DNA of 10,781 nucleotides from Modestobacter sp. (GTDB lineage: Bacteria; Actinomycetota; Actinomycetes; Mycobacteriales; Geodermatophilaceae): NCBI GenBank assembly GCA_025963425.1, contig JAOPUQ010000237.1, forward strand, positions 1 through 10,781, given 5' to 3'. The notes beneath the pieces were generated by a model that searched no databases, was not told where the DNA came from, and saw nothing but the letters and a program-made list of their open reading frames with translations. Made by a program: the position numbers and the translations under genes. Below, one piece after another: positions 1 through 7,174 of this stretch (the first letter of the stretch is position 1; every line of letters begins with the position of its first letter).

Positions 1-655
1 CGGCCAGCGGCCGCGCGGACCGGGCCAGCCACCCGGCGGCCGCCGTCGCGGCCAGCAGCAGCACCTGGACCGGCCAGACCAGCCAGCCCGGCGGTGGCGG
101 GCTCCAGGTCAGCACGCCGTCCACCGCGACCGGGGCACCGCCGTAGCTCATCGGCACCGTCCACTCGATGACGGTGTGCGAGGTCGTCGGGTCGGCGGCG
201 ACCACCGGCGGCAGCTGTCCCTGGCTCATCCAGTGCGTGCGGTGGTCGTGCCAGACGTAGGTCGGCTCGGTGGACACCTGCTGCCACTCCGGCGCGGCCG
301 CCACGTCGGCCTGCGGGGGCAGCTCGGTGGCGGCGTACCGGTCGAGGTTGAGATAGGTGGCCGGGCTGTGCGCGTTGCGCCAGACGCCGTCCGGCCCGAT
401 CCGCAGGTACGGCTCGGCGGAGTAGCCGGGCACCTCCAGCTCGGTGCCGGTGCGGTTGACCACCTCGAGCTGGTCACCGAACTGCAGAACCCGGACCGTC
501 ACCCCGGGCAGCGCCGGGCTGACCGAGTCGAGCCGGCCGTCGAAATCGCTGCCGGCCTGCCCGCCGCCCACGTGCGCCAGCGCCGGGCCGCCGAGGGCCA
601 GCGTGGCCAGCAGCCCCAGCAGGACGACGAGGACCCGGCCGCCGGGACGGCTCAC
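1..655 (-). CDS. Exported, C-terminally membrane-anchored protein of the copper operon, function unknown (partial, runs off left edge)
   Basis: I do not recognise a named family. The GTG start at 653-655 overlaps the TGA stop of the SCO1 gene (GTGA), and the frame stays open for 218 codons to the window edge. Seen: a basic N-terminus and hydrophobic core ending in A-L-A (residues 25-27), a good signal-peptidase I site that would leave His28 as the mature N-terminus. A soluble domain of about 160 residues follows, with the motif W-H-D-H-R-T-H-W-M at residues 135-143 (bases 227-253). After a proline-rich stretch (186-189), one hydrophobic membrane segment runs over about 191-210. An N-terminal His after cleavage is also the copper ligand of CopC and YcnI, both encoded upstream in the same operon. 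A role in copper binding or delivery outside the membrane is therefore inferred, not shown. The C-terminus lies outside the window, so the full length is unknown. Confidence 0.8.
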   Translation of the reverse strand, partial: MSRPGGRVLVVLLGLLATLALGGPALAHVGGGQAGSDFDGRLDSVSPALPGVTVRVLQFGDQLEVVNRTGTELEVPGYSAEPYLRIGPDGVWRNAHSPATYLNLDRYAATELPPQADVAAAPEWQQVSTEPTYVWHDHRTHWMSQGQLPPVVAADPTTSHTVIEWTVPMSYGGAPVAVDGVLTWSPPPPGWLVWPVQVLLLAATAAAGWLARSARPLA

Positions 656-1311
656 TCCGCGGCGACGAGGGCCAGGTCGTGGGCGATGTCGCGGCCGGAG
701 TTGCCCGCGTCGAACGCCACGTCGGCCTCACCGTCGGTGCCGTAGAGCAGCAGCAGCGCGGAGTGCGTCTTGCCCATGTCCTCGGCCAGCGGCACCCCGG
801 CGGCCAGCTGGGCGGCCTCGATCTGCCCCTGGTCGCCGGTCAGCCCGACGAACTGCGTGGGCAGGTCTGCGTCGAACTGGTCGAGGAAGGCCCCCAGCAC
901 CGGCGGGGTGTCCCGGGCAGGGTCGGTGGTCACGAAGACCACCGTCGTCTCCGCGGCCACCGCCGGGTCGACCGTGCGCAGCCCGACCATCGCGTCGGCC
1001 ATGGTGGTGGGGCAGACGTCGGGGCAGTTGGTGTAGCCGAAGAACAGCAGCGTCGGCCCCGCACCGGTGCGCGCGGCGAAGTCGTAGGGCGCGCCGGTCG
1101 TGTCGGTGAGGGTGAACGACGGCTTCTGGTACGGCTGCTGGAGGTGGAGGCCCGAGTAGGGGTTCGCCGCCCCGGACACCGTCGCCGGCGCCTCGGTCGA
1201 CCCGTGGTCATGGCCCTCGGCCCCGGCGCTGGCGTCGCCTCCGCAGCCGGCCAGCACCAGCCCGGCCGACACCGCGAGTACGGCACGTGCCGTACGCGTC
1301 CCGGAAGTCAT
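652..1311 (-). CDS. sco1: SCO1/SenC family lipoprotein copper chaperone
   Basis: SCO proteins are thioredoxin-fold copper chaperones on the outer face of the membrane that help assemble the CuA site of cytochrome c oxidase or pass copper to other targets. Seen in this 219-residue protein: a signal sequence with lipobox L-A-G-C (Cys23), so it should be a lipid-anchored lipoprotein; a His-bearing linker (G-H-D-H, residues 33-36); the copper-binding C-P-D-V-C motif (Cys96, Cys100) after an F-F-G-Y-T-N strand; and the third ligand His183 in K-T-H-S-A. All three canonical copper ligands are present and the length is normal for the family. The ATG at 1309-1311 overlaps the ycnI stop (ATGA). No good Shine-Dalgarno sequence precedes it, so translational coupling is likely. 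The 3' end overlaps the next gene by GTGA. Confidence 0.93.
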   Translation of the reverse strand: MTSGTRTARAVLAVSAGLVLAGCGGDASAGAEGHDHGSTEAPATVSGAANPYSGLHLQQPYQKPSFTLTDTTGAPYDFAARTGAGPTLLFFGYTNCPDVCPTTMADAMVGLRTVDPAVAAETTVVFVTTDPARDTPPVLGAFLDQFDADLPTQFVGLTGDQGQIEAAQLAAGVPLAEDMGKTHSALLLLYGTDGEADVAFDAGNSGRDIAHDLALVAAE

Positions 1312-2042
1312 GAGGACACGGTACGTCGGCGCGCGGCCAGGCCGAGGGCCAGACCGGCGAGCCCGGCGACCAGTCCGACGACCGCGACGGCCAGCGCCGC
1401 CACCGCGAGGCCGTTGCCGTCGTCGTCCGGGCTGCTCACCGCGTCGGTCGCAGCCGCATGGCCGTCCGCGCCGTCGGCCGACAGCGACAGCACCGGGGCC
1501 GGGTGCTCCGGCTCGGCCTGCCCGGCGACGGCCGGCTCGATCCAGGCCGTGTCGCTACCGTCGCTGTAGCTCTGCACCACGTTGAAGGTCAACGCGTCGG
1601 TGTCCGGGAACGGCCCGCCGGAGAGCGCGAACTCCTGGAACTCACCGGGGGCGATGCCGCCACCGGCGTCGGCCCGGTACTCCACCACCGAGACCGCCGA
1701 GGTCACCTCGCCACCGTCGTCGTCCTGCACCGCCGCGGGCAGCTGCGCCGTGGTGAGGGTGACCGTCCAGCCCGGCACCGGCTGCGCGCGCAGCGAGGTG
1801 AGCGGGGTGTCGGTGGGCACCTGGATGCGCAGGCCCACGGTGCTGGCCGCGTCGCTCTCGTTGGGCACCCGGAAGGTGACCTTCCCGTAGCCCCCGGGGG
1901 CGGCGTCGGCCGAGGAGACCGACACGTGCGCCGAGGCGGACCCTGCACCGGCGGCGAGCAGGACCCCGCAGGCGACCAGGGCAGCGGGGACGACGACGCC
2001 CAGCCGGGACAGCGGACGGGGCAGGTACAGGTGCAGGGACAC
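1308..2042 (-). CDS. ycnI: YcnI family (DUF1775) membrane-anchored copper-binding protein
   Basis: YcnI proteins bind Cu(II) at the membrane surface through the amino-terminal histidine exposed by signal cleavage (a mono-histidine brace), helped by a conserved tryptophan. They are usually encoded beside CopC/CopD copper importers. Seen in this 244-residue protein: a signal peptide ending A-S-A (36-38), so the mature chain starts at His39 (H-V-S-V-S); a beta-rich domain over about 39-170 with the segment A-W-I-E-P (Trp167) near its end; an acidic and proline-rich linker (about 172-210); and a C-terminal transmembrane anchor (about 211-236) followed by R-R-R. The GTG start was chosen because A-A-G-G-A-G lies 4 bases upstream and the signal peptide begins here. 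The same frame stays open far upstream, but that stretch is only the shadow of copCD. The gene sits 23 bases after copCD and overlaps sco1 by ATGA. Confidence 0.93.
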   Translation of the reverse strand: MSLHLYLPRPLSRLGVVVPAALVACGVLLAAGAGSASAHVSVSSADAAPGGYGKVTFRVPNESDAASTVGLRIQVPTDTPLTSLRAQPVPGWTVTLTTAQLPAAVQDDDGGEVTSAVSVVEYRADAGGGIAPGEFQEFALSGGPFPDTDALTFNVVQSYSDGSDTAWIEPAVAGQAEPEHPAPVLSLSADGADGHAAATDAVSSPDDDGNGLAVAALAVAVVGLVAGLAGLALGLAARRRTVSS

Positions 2043-2046
2043 GGTT

Positions 2047-2052
2047 CTCCTT
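2047..2052 (-). promoter_or_regulatory. Ribosome binding site of ycnI
   Basis: AAGGAG on the minus strand, 4 bases before the GTG at 2042. It lies in the 23-base gap after the copCD stop and decides the ycnI start in a frame that is otherwise open for more than 2 kb upstream. Confidence 0.75.
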
Positions 2053-2065
2053 CTCGAGGGTGGAC

Positions 2066-3841
2066 TCAACGCACCGGGAAGACGGTGCTGGCGGTGACGG
2101 CGGTGAACTCGTCGAGCCGGACGGTGACGGCGAGGGTCCAGGTGCCGGCGGCGGGCAGGGTGGCGCCGTCGCCGACGTAGTGGCCGGGGCCGGCCGCGGC
2201 CAGGTCGACGTCCAGGGGGCCGATCTGCTGCTGCGGCTCGGTGAGGGTGACGCTGATGTCCCGGGGCTGGGTGAGCCGCCCCGCGGCGTCGTAGAGGTAG
2301 ACGTGCAGGCTGGTCGGCCCGGGGGTGGCCGGGGCCAGCGACACCTGGACGCTGCCGTTGCCGGCGGCGCCCGCGGCGGACTGCAGCGGCAGCGTCACCT
2401 CCACCGGGGCGGCGACGGCCGCCTTCGCCGGCGGGGTGCCGACGAGCACGGCCGACAGCGCCAGGACGACGAGGGCCCCGACGGCCTCGACCAGCACGGT
2501 GCGGCGCAGCACGCGCAGCGGGACGGGCGTCGTGTCCTCCACCGCCGCCACGGCCACGGCCACGGCGGCGGTCCGCTCCCCCGGTGCCCGGTACGCCGAC
2601 CCGGCCACCCGGCGGGCGGCCGGCGGCCGGCGGGGCCGCCCACCCATCCGGGTCTGCACCCAGTCCCGGCTCAGCGCCGCCGCCAGCAGGACCGCGACGA
2701 CGACGGCGACCTTGGCCAGCAGCAGCCAGCCGTAGGCGGTGTGCACCAGCGCCGACGGCGAGCCCACCTCCCGGACCGACTGCAGGACGCCGGTGAGCAC
2801 CAGCGCGGTGACCAGCCCGGCGGCCAGCTGCGACCAGCGCGGCAGCACCGGGCGGAGGGCGGCCAGCGGCACTTCGCGGGCCAGCACCCCGCCGAGCAGC
2901 GCGGCGAGGCCGCCGAGCCAGCAGCTCATGGCCGCCACGTGGACGGCGGTCACCGCCACGGCGAGCGCCGGCAGCTCCCCCGCCACCGGGTGCCCGACGG
3001 TGGCCACGGTGAGCACCAGGGCGAGGGCCAGGCCGGCGGCCACCCCGAGCAGCGGCCGGCCCGGTGCCCGGCCCGCCTGCCCGCCGAGCAGGAGGACGAC
3101 GGCGAGCACCGCGGCCAGCACCACCCGCAGCAGCACCGTGAGCCCGTAGACCGAGCCGGCGGTGGTGCCCAGGAGCTGGAGGTCGACCACTCCGGTCAGG
3201 CCGGCGCCTGCGGCGTAGGGGCCCTGCAGCAGCACCGACAGCACTCCGCCGACGGCGACCGCGGCCAGCCCTGCCCGGGTCAGCCGGCGCATCAGCGGCA
3301 CCGACCACCCGGCCGGCCAGCACGCCAGCAGGAAGACCGGCACGCCCAGGCCGAGCGCCAGACCGAGGTAGCCCAGCCAGCGGGCCGCCGGGAGGGCGGC
3401 GGCGACCACCGGGTCGGCGGCGGCGCCGATGTCGGCTGCGCTCGGGGCGACCAGCTCGCCGTCCCCGACCACGAAGGACCAGGCGCCGGAGACGGGGTGC
3501 GAGTCGGCCGACACGACGCGCCAGGTCACCACGTAGCTGCCCGCGGGCAGCGCGTCGCGCAACGGGACGGTCAGCAGCTTGTCCCGCACTGCGGGGGCGC
3601 CGGCGTCCACCCGCCGTCCGTCCTGGCCGAGCACCCGGGCGTACCCGGCCCCGAGCGACACGTCCTCGTCGAACTCGACGGTCACCTCGGCCGGCGCGGC
3701 GGTCAGCCGGGCGCCGTCGGCAGGGGTGGTGGTGACCACCGTGGCGTGGGCGGCCGCGGGCCGGGCGGTGCCGACGTCGAGGCCCAGACCCACCCCGAGC
3801 AGGACGAGCAGCAGCAGGACCGGGGGCAGCGCGCGCCTCAC
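2066..3841 (-). CDS. copCD: CopC-CopD fusion copper transport protein (YcnJ-like)
   Basis: This is a fused copper importer: an exported CopC domain captures Cu(II) and the CopD membrane domain is thought to carry copper inward. Seen in 591 residues: a signal peptide ending A-A-A, giving His32 as the mature N-terminus (H-A-T-V-V). The CopC domain (about 32-126) contains S-A-D-S-H-P, where Asp113 and His115 match the other CopC Cu(II) ligands. About eight membrane segments follow (near 148-173, 188-206, 231-253, 263-283, 289-320, 336-355, 370-390, 448-468), with CopD-type histidines at His284 (V-G-H-P) and His301 (A-V-H-V-A-A-M). A C-terminal beta-sandwich domain (about 478-591) resembles the YtkA-like tail of B. 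subtilis YcnJ. A 55-residue Arg- and Ala/Val-rich loop (391-447) separates TM7 and TM8. The start is GTG with only a weak ribosome binding site. It is the first gene of the copper operon. Confidence 0.93.
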   Translation of the reverse strand: MRRALPPVLLLLVLLGVGLGLDVGTARPAAAHATVVTTTPADGARLTAAPAEVTVEFDEDVSLGAGYARVLGQDGRRVDAGAPAVRDKLLTVPLRDALPAGSYVVTWRVVSADSHPVSGAWSFVVGDGELVAPSAADIGAAADPVVAAALPAARWLGYLGLALGLGVPVFLLACWPAGWSVPLMRRLTRAGLAAVAVGGVLSVLLQGPYAAGAGLTGVVDLQLLGTTAGSVYGLTVLLRVVLAAVLAVVLLLGGQAGRAPGRPLLGVAAGLALALVLTVATVGHPVAGELPALAVAVTAVHVAAMSCWLGGLAALLGGVLAREVPLAALRPVLPRWSQLAAGLVTALVLTGVLQSVREVGSPSALVHTAYGWLLLAKVAVVVAVLLAAALSRDWVQTRMGGRPRRPPAARRVAGSAYRAPGERTAAVAVAVAAVEDTTPVPLRVLRRTVLVEAVGALVVLALSAVLVGTPPAKAAVAAPVEVTLPLQSAAGAAGNGSVQVSLAPATPGPTSLHVYLYDAAGRLTQPRDISVTLTEPQQQIGPLDVDLAAAGPGHYVGDGATLPAAGTWTLAVTVRLDEFTAVTASTVFPVR

Positions 3842-4012
3842 CGGTACGTCCCGGACCTGCTGCTCGACCGCACGATGTCCTAGTCGCCGGCCGTCGGCCG
3901 CTGGTTCCCGGCCGGCCCGAGGAGCAGCTGTGCGGGGCGAGGAGCGGCCCGGTGGACGGCGGGCGGACGCGAGGTGGACGCCCGGTGCACGCTGGGGATG
4001 CGGGCGGGCACC

Positions 4013-4018
4013 TATGCT
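4013..4018 (+). promoter_or_regulatory. Candidate -10 element of the DUF47-pit operon
   Basis: TATGCT fits the actinobacterial TAnnnT -10 consensus and is the only AT-rich hexamer just upstream of the operon. It would give a 5' leader of roughly 60 bases. No convincing -35 hexamer lies 16-18 bases upstream, so the call is weak. Confidence 0.3.
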
Positions 4019-4073
4019 GCCCGACGGTCCCTGCGCCGCCCGGCTCAGGAGACCTCCTGTCGCCTGCCCTACC

Positions 4074-4077
4074 GGAG
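4074..4077 (+). promoter_or_regulatory. Ribosome binding site of the DUF47 gene
   Basis: GGAG, 6 bases before the GTG at 4084. It supports this start over the in-frame ATG at 3952, whose extra 44 residues look non-coding. Confidence 0.6.
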
Positions 4078-4083
4078 CGCCGC

Positions 4084-4701
4084 GTGCGATTCAAGATCAC
4101 GCCCAAGGACTCGAGCTTCTACGACATGTTCACCGTCTCGGCGGCGAACCTCGTCACGGCCACCGAGGTCCTCAGCGACTTCGTGCACGAGCACGCCCGC
4201 CGGGAGGAGCTCGGCCGCCGGCTGCGCGACCTCGAGCACACCGGCGACCAGGCGACGCACGCCATCTTCCGGCAGCTCAACTCCAGCTTCGTGACGCCGT
4301 TCGACCGCGAGGACATCTACAACCTGGCCAGCGACCTCGACGACGTCATGGACTGCATCGAGGCCGCCGCCGACCTGGTCGTGCTCACGAAGCTGGGGAC
4401 GCTGCCGGCGGAGATGGGCCAGCAGGTCGTGCTGCTGCAGCGCTGCGCGCAGGTCACCGCGGAGTCGATGCCGCGGCTGCGCTCGATGAAGGACCTCTCC
4501 GACTACTGGATCGAGGTCAACCGGCTGGAGAACGAGGCGGACAAGCTCTACCGCCGGCTGCTGTCCCGGCTGTACTCCGGGGAGTTCGACGCCCTGGAGA
4601 TCCTCAAGCTCAAGGAGGTGGCCGACCAGCTGGAGGAGGCCGCCGACGCGTTCGAGCACGTGGCCAACGTGGTCGAGACGATCGCGGTCAAGGAGTCCTG
4701 A
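4084..4701 (+). CDS. DUF47 / PhoU-like accessory protein of the PiT phosphate transporter
   Basis: DUF47 proteins are all-helical cytoplasmic PhoU-like proteins, commonly encoded directly before a PiT transporter and thought to modulate it. The chosen GTG start gives 205 residues beginning M-R-F-K-I-T-P-K-D, the usual N-terminus of the actinobacterial family, with GGAG upstream. Seen: a highly charged helical protein with family-type stretches S-S-F-Y-D-M-F near the start, L-E-H-T-G-D-Q-A-T-H, F-V-T-P-F-D-R-E-D-I-Y, L-E-N-E-A-D-K-L-Y-R-R, and an acidic C-terminal helix (D-Q-L-E-E-A-A-D-A-F-E-H-V-A-N). The Asp/Glu-rich helices match the metal-binding PhoU-type bundles. The stop is 7 bases before pit, and the 3' end of this gene supplies pit's likely ribosome binding site (AAGGAG at 4690-4695), so the two are probably cotranscribed. 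An upstream in-frame ATG at 3952 is rejected as the start. Confidence 0.92.
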   Translation: MRFKITPKDSSFYDMFTVSAANLVTATEVLSDFVHEHARREELGRRLRDLEHTGDQATHAIFRQLNSSFVTPFDREDIYNLASDLDDVMDCIEAAADLVVLTKLGTLPAEMGQQVVLLQRCAQVTAESMPRLRSMKDLSDYWIEVNRLENEADKLYRRLLSRLYSGEFDALEILKLKEVADQLEEAADAFEHVANVVETIAVKES

Positions 4702-4708
4702 CCCGCGC

Positions 4709-5710
4709 ATGGACGGGCTCCTCCTGGCGCTGATCGCCATCGTCATCGTCGCGCTGGCGTTCGACTACACCAACGGCTTCCACGACGCGGCGAACGCCAT
4801 CGCCGTCGCCGTCTCCACGAAGGCCCTGACCCCCCGCGCCGCGCTCGCGCTCGCGGCGGTGATGAACCTCGTCGGCGCACTGATCTCGACGAAGGTGGCG
4901 AAGACCGTCGGCGCGGGCATCATCGATGCACCGACCGGCAGCGTGGGCCTGCAGCTGGTGTTCGCCGCGCTCGTCGGGGCCATCGTGTGGAACCTGATCA
5001 CCTGGTACTTCGGGCTGCCCTCGTCGTCCTCGCACGCCCTCATAGGCGGTCTGGTCGGCGCGGCGCTGGCCGCCGCCCACTCGGTGCAGTGGATGGGCAT
5101 CGTGGACAAGGTCATCATCCCGATGATCGTCGCGCCGCTGGTCGGCTTCGGGCTGGGCTACCTGTTCATGCTGCTGATCCTGTGGTCGTTCCGGAACGCC
5201 AACGCACACAAGGCGAACCGCGGCTTCCGGTACGCCCAGATCGTCAGCTCGGCGACGATGGCGCTCGGCCACGGCATGCAGGACGCCCAGAAGACGATGG
5301 GGATCATCACCCTGGCGCTGGTCACCGCCGGGGAGATCGACACCTTCGACGTGCCACTGTGGGTGATCCTCGCCGCCGCGCTGGCGATCAGTGCCGGCAC
5401 CTACGCCGGCGGCTTCCGGATCATGCGCACCCTGGGCCGGCGGATCATCCAGCTCACCCCGGCCGGCGGGTTCGCCGCCCAGACGGTGGCCTCCGGCGTG
5501 ATGATCGCGACGGCGACCGTCTTCGCCGTCCCGGTGTCGACGACCCACATCACGACCACCTCGATCATGGGCGTCGGCTCGACCCGGCGGCTGTCGGCCG
5601 TCCGCTGGGGCGTGGCCGGGAACATCGTCGTCGCCTGGGTCGTCACGTTGCCGGCCGCCGGCGCGGTGGCCGCCCTGGCCTTCTTCGTCACGCACGCCCT
5701 CGTCGGCTGA
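4709..5710 (+). CDS. pitA: PiT family low-affinity inorganic phosphate transporter
   Basis: An integral membrane transporter that takes up phosphate, usually as a metal-phosphate complex, using the proton or cation gradient. At 333 residues it has the normal length of actinobacterial PiT proteins. Seen: about ten hydrophobic segments in two inverted halves. The family signature appears as D-Y-T-N-G-F-H-D-A-A-N-A in the first half (residues 19-30) and as G-H-G-M-Q-D-A-Q-K-T-M-G in the second (187-198). The paired re-entrant motifs P-S-S-S-S-H-A-L-I-G-G (104-114) and P-V-S-T-T-H-I-T-T-T-S-I-M-G (275-288) are also present. The second signature has Gln where Asn is common. The gene follows the DUF47 gene by 7 bases and precedes the MFS gene by 8, suggesting one operon. 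Because PiT substrates can be metal-phosphate complexes, a link to the neighbouring copper genes is conceivable but only speculative. Confidence 0.94.
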   Translation: MDGLLLALIAIVIVALAFDYTNGFHDAANAIAVAVSTKALTPRAALALAAVMNLVGALISTKVAKTVGAGIIDAPTGSVGLQLVFAALVGAIVWNLITWYFGLPSSSSHALIGGLVGAALAAAHSVQWMGIVDKVIIPMIVAPLVGFGLGYLFMLLILWSFRNANAHKANRGFRYAQIVSSATMALGHGMQDAQKTMGIITLALVTAGEIDTFDVPLWVILAAALAISAGTYAGGFRIMRTLGRRIIQLTPAGGFAAQTVASGVMIATATVFAVPVSTTHITTTSIMGVGSTRRLSAVRWGVAGNIVVAWVVTLPAAGAVAALAFFVTHALVG

Positions 5711-5718
5711 CGCCTCCG

Positions 5719-7116
5719 GTGAGCACCGGCGCGGTCCAGCTCGGAACGGCGCCGGGCCGCTGGGTGCTGCTGGCCACCGTGCTGGCCTCGGCGATGGCCC
5801 TGCTGGACGCCACCGCCATCAACGTCGCCCTGCCGACCATCGGTGCGGACCTGGGGTCGTCCCTGGCCGGCCTGCAGTGGAGTGTCACCGGCTACACGCT
5901 CGCGCTGGCCTCGCTGATCCTGCTCGGGGGCGCGCTGGGCGACCGGTACGGACGACGCCGGATCTTCGTCACCGGGGTGGTCTGGTTCGCCGCCGCCTCG
6001 CTGGTCTGCGGCCTGGCCCAGAGCACCGGCCAGCTGGTCGCGGCGCGCGTGGTGCAGGGCATCGGCGGGGCGCTGCTCACCCCCGGCAGCCTGGCGATCA
6101 TCCAGTCCTCCTTCCGGCCGGTCGACCGGGCCCGGGCCATCGGCCTGTGGTCGGCGCTGGGGGGTGTGGCCGGCCTGCTCGGACCGTCCTTCGGCGGCTT
6201 CCTGGTCGACGCGGTGAGCTGGCGGTGGGTGTTCGGGGTGAACGCGCCGCTCGCCGTCCTCACCCTGCTGGCGACCCGGCACGTGCCGGAGAGCCGCGAC
6301 CCCACCGCGCACGGGCGCTTCGACGTCCCCGGGGCGGTGCTCTGCGCGCTGGCGCTGGCCGGACTCACCTACGCGCTCATCGCCGCGGGGAACGACCCGG
6401 GCGGGACGCCGGTCGTGGTCGCCGGGGTGGTGGCGCTGGCAGCCGGCGCGGCCTTCGTCGTCCGGGAGCGGCGTACCGCCGACCCGATGCTGCCCCCGGC
6501 GATGTTCGCCGACCGGCAGTTCACCGGGGCGAACCTGAGCACGCTGGCCGTGTACGGAGCGCTGGGCGGGGCGTCGTTCTTCCTCGTGCTGCAGCTGCAG
6601 ACCGTGCTCGGCTACGACGCCACCCTGGCCGGCGCCGCGATGCTGCCCAGCACGCTGGCGCTCATCCTGCTCTCGGCCCGCGCCGGCGCGCTCGCCCAGC
6701 GGATCGGCCCGCGGTGGCCGATGACCATCGGCCCGCTGGTCGCCGCCACCGGGATGCTGCTGCTGACGCAGGTCGGTGCAGGCAGCCCGTACTGGACCGG
6801 CGTGCTGCCCGGCTCGCTGCTGCTGGGCCTGGGCATGTCGCTGGTGGTCGCGCCGCTGACCGCCACCGTGCTCGGGGCCGCCCCGGGCGCCCTGGCCGGC
6901 GTGGCCAGCGGGGTCAACAACGCCGTCGCCCGGGCGGCGCAGCTGCTGGCGGTCGCGGCCCTGCCGGTCGCGGTCGGTCTCTCCGGCGACGACTACGCGC
7001 ACCCCGCGGTGTTCAGCGCCGGGTTCACCGCGGCGATGGCGGCGTGCGCCGTCCTGATGGCCCTGGGCGGACTGGTGGCGTGGGCCACGATTCGCGCGGA
7101 CGTGCTCCGCGCCTGA
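5719..7116 (+). CDS. MFS transporter, DHA2 (EmrB/QacA-like) family
   Basis: A predicted proton-driven exporter of the major facilitator superfamily in the drug:H+ antiporter-2 group; the substrate cannot be read from sequence. The GTG start gives 465 residues and lies 8 bases after the pit stop. The frame is open further upstream only inside pit, so this start was chosen by homology (the chain enters TM1 soon after). Seen: motif D1 L-D-A-T-A-I-N-V-A-L-P-T-I (29-41) at the end of TM1; motif A G-D-R-Y-G-R-R-R-I-F (74-83) in the TM2-TM3 loop; the antiporter motif C G-G-V-A-G-L-L-G-P-S-F-G-G-F-L (148-162) in TM5. Hydrophobic segments throughout are consistent with about 14 helices. No TetR or MarR regulator gene, common beside such exporters, is next to it. 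Cotranscription with the phosphate genes is inferred from spacing. Confidence 0.9.
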   Translation: MSTGAVQLGTAPGRWVLLATVLASAMALLDATAINVALPTIGADLGSSLAGLQWSVTGYTLALASLILLGGALGDRYGRRRIFVTGVVWFAAASLVCGLAQSTGQLVAARVVQGIGGALLTPGSLAIIQSSFRPVDRARAIGLWSALGGVAGLLGPSFGGFLVDAVSWRWVFGVNAPLAVLTLLATRHVPESRDPTAHGRFDVPGAVLCALALAGLTYALIAAGNDPGGTPVVVAGVVALAAGAAFVVRERRTADPMLPPAMFADRQFTGANLSTLAVYGALGGASFFLVLQLQTVLGYDATLAGAAMLPSTLALILLSARAGALAQRIGPRWPMTIGPLVAATGMLLLTQVGAGSPYWTGVLPGSLLLGLGMSLVVAPLTATVLGAAPGALAGVASGVNNAVARAAQLLAVAALPVAVGLSGDDYAHPAVFSAGFTAAMAACAVLMALGGLVAWATIRADVLRA

Positions 7117-7161
7117 TCCCACTGACTGGAACCGCTGCGCCACCCAACCCCATCAACGTGG

Positions 7162-7167
7162 TAGACA
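7162..7167 (+). promoter_or_regulatory. Candidate -10 element of the leader peptide-TauE/SafE unit
   Basis: TAGACA lies seven bases before the GTG at 7175. This spacing would put the transcription start on the G of the start codon, giving a leaderless mRNA, the usual arrangement for actinobacterial cysteine leader peptides. No -35 resembling TTGACA is visible at the right distance. The hexamer ends in A rather than the preferred T. Confidence 0.45.
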
Positions 7168-7174
7168 TAGCGCC

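Larger units (their letters stand above)
3842..4083. promoter_or_regulatory. Divergent intergenic region between the copper operon and the phosphate operon
   Basis: No gene is seen in these 242 bases. The region must hold the promoters for both the minus-strand copper operon and the plus-strand DUF47-pit operon. Seen: a near-palindromic CGGCCG-T-CGGCCG at 3888-3900; two direct copies of CGAGGAGC (3918-3925 and 3938-3945, 20 bases apart); two copies of GTGGACG (3952-3958 and 3974-3980, 22 bases apart); and a weak minus-strand -10-like TAGGAC at 3877-3882. I could not recognise a defined CsoR or other copper-repressor operator. Repeats of this size arise easily by chance in such GC-rich DNA. 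Confidence 0.45.

Noticed and set aside
3839..3874. A tiny minus-strand ORF of 11 codons ending in GTGA at the copCD start, as a coupling leader.
   Set aside because: It has no ribosome binding site and no recognisable peptide; its length is expected by chance.
2060..3883. A 607-codon plus-strand frame opposite copCD.
   Set aside because: Its composition (Gly, Arg, Gln, His-rich, no hydrophobic pattern) is that of an antisense shadow; copCD has clear domains and ligands.
3952..4083. An upstream ATG that would lengthen the DUF47 protein by 44 residues.
   Set aside because: The extension does not resemble the family N-terminus, and the GTG at 4084 has a GGAG at proper spacing.
1308..4106. A 932-codon open frame on the minus strand that ends in ycnI.
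   Set aside because: Only the last 244 codons are ycnI. The rest is Arg/Gly/Pro-rich and is an out-of-frame shadow of copCD, kept open by high GC.
5401..7143. A 580-codon minus-strand frame opposite pit and the MFS gene.
   Set aside because: Low-complexity Gln/Arg/Gly-rich translation with no recognisable fold; an antisense shadow of two well-supported transporters.
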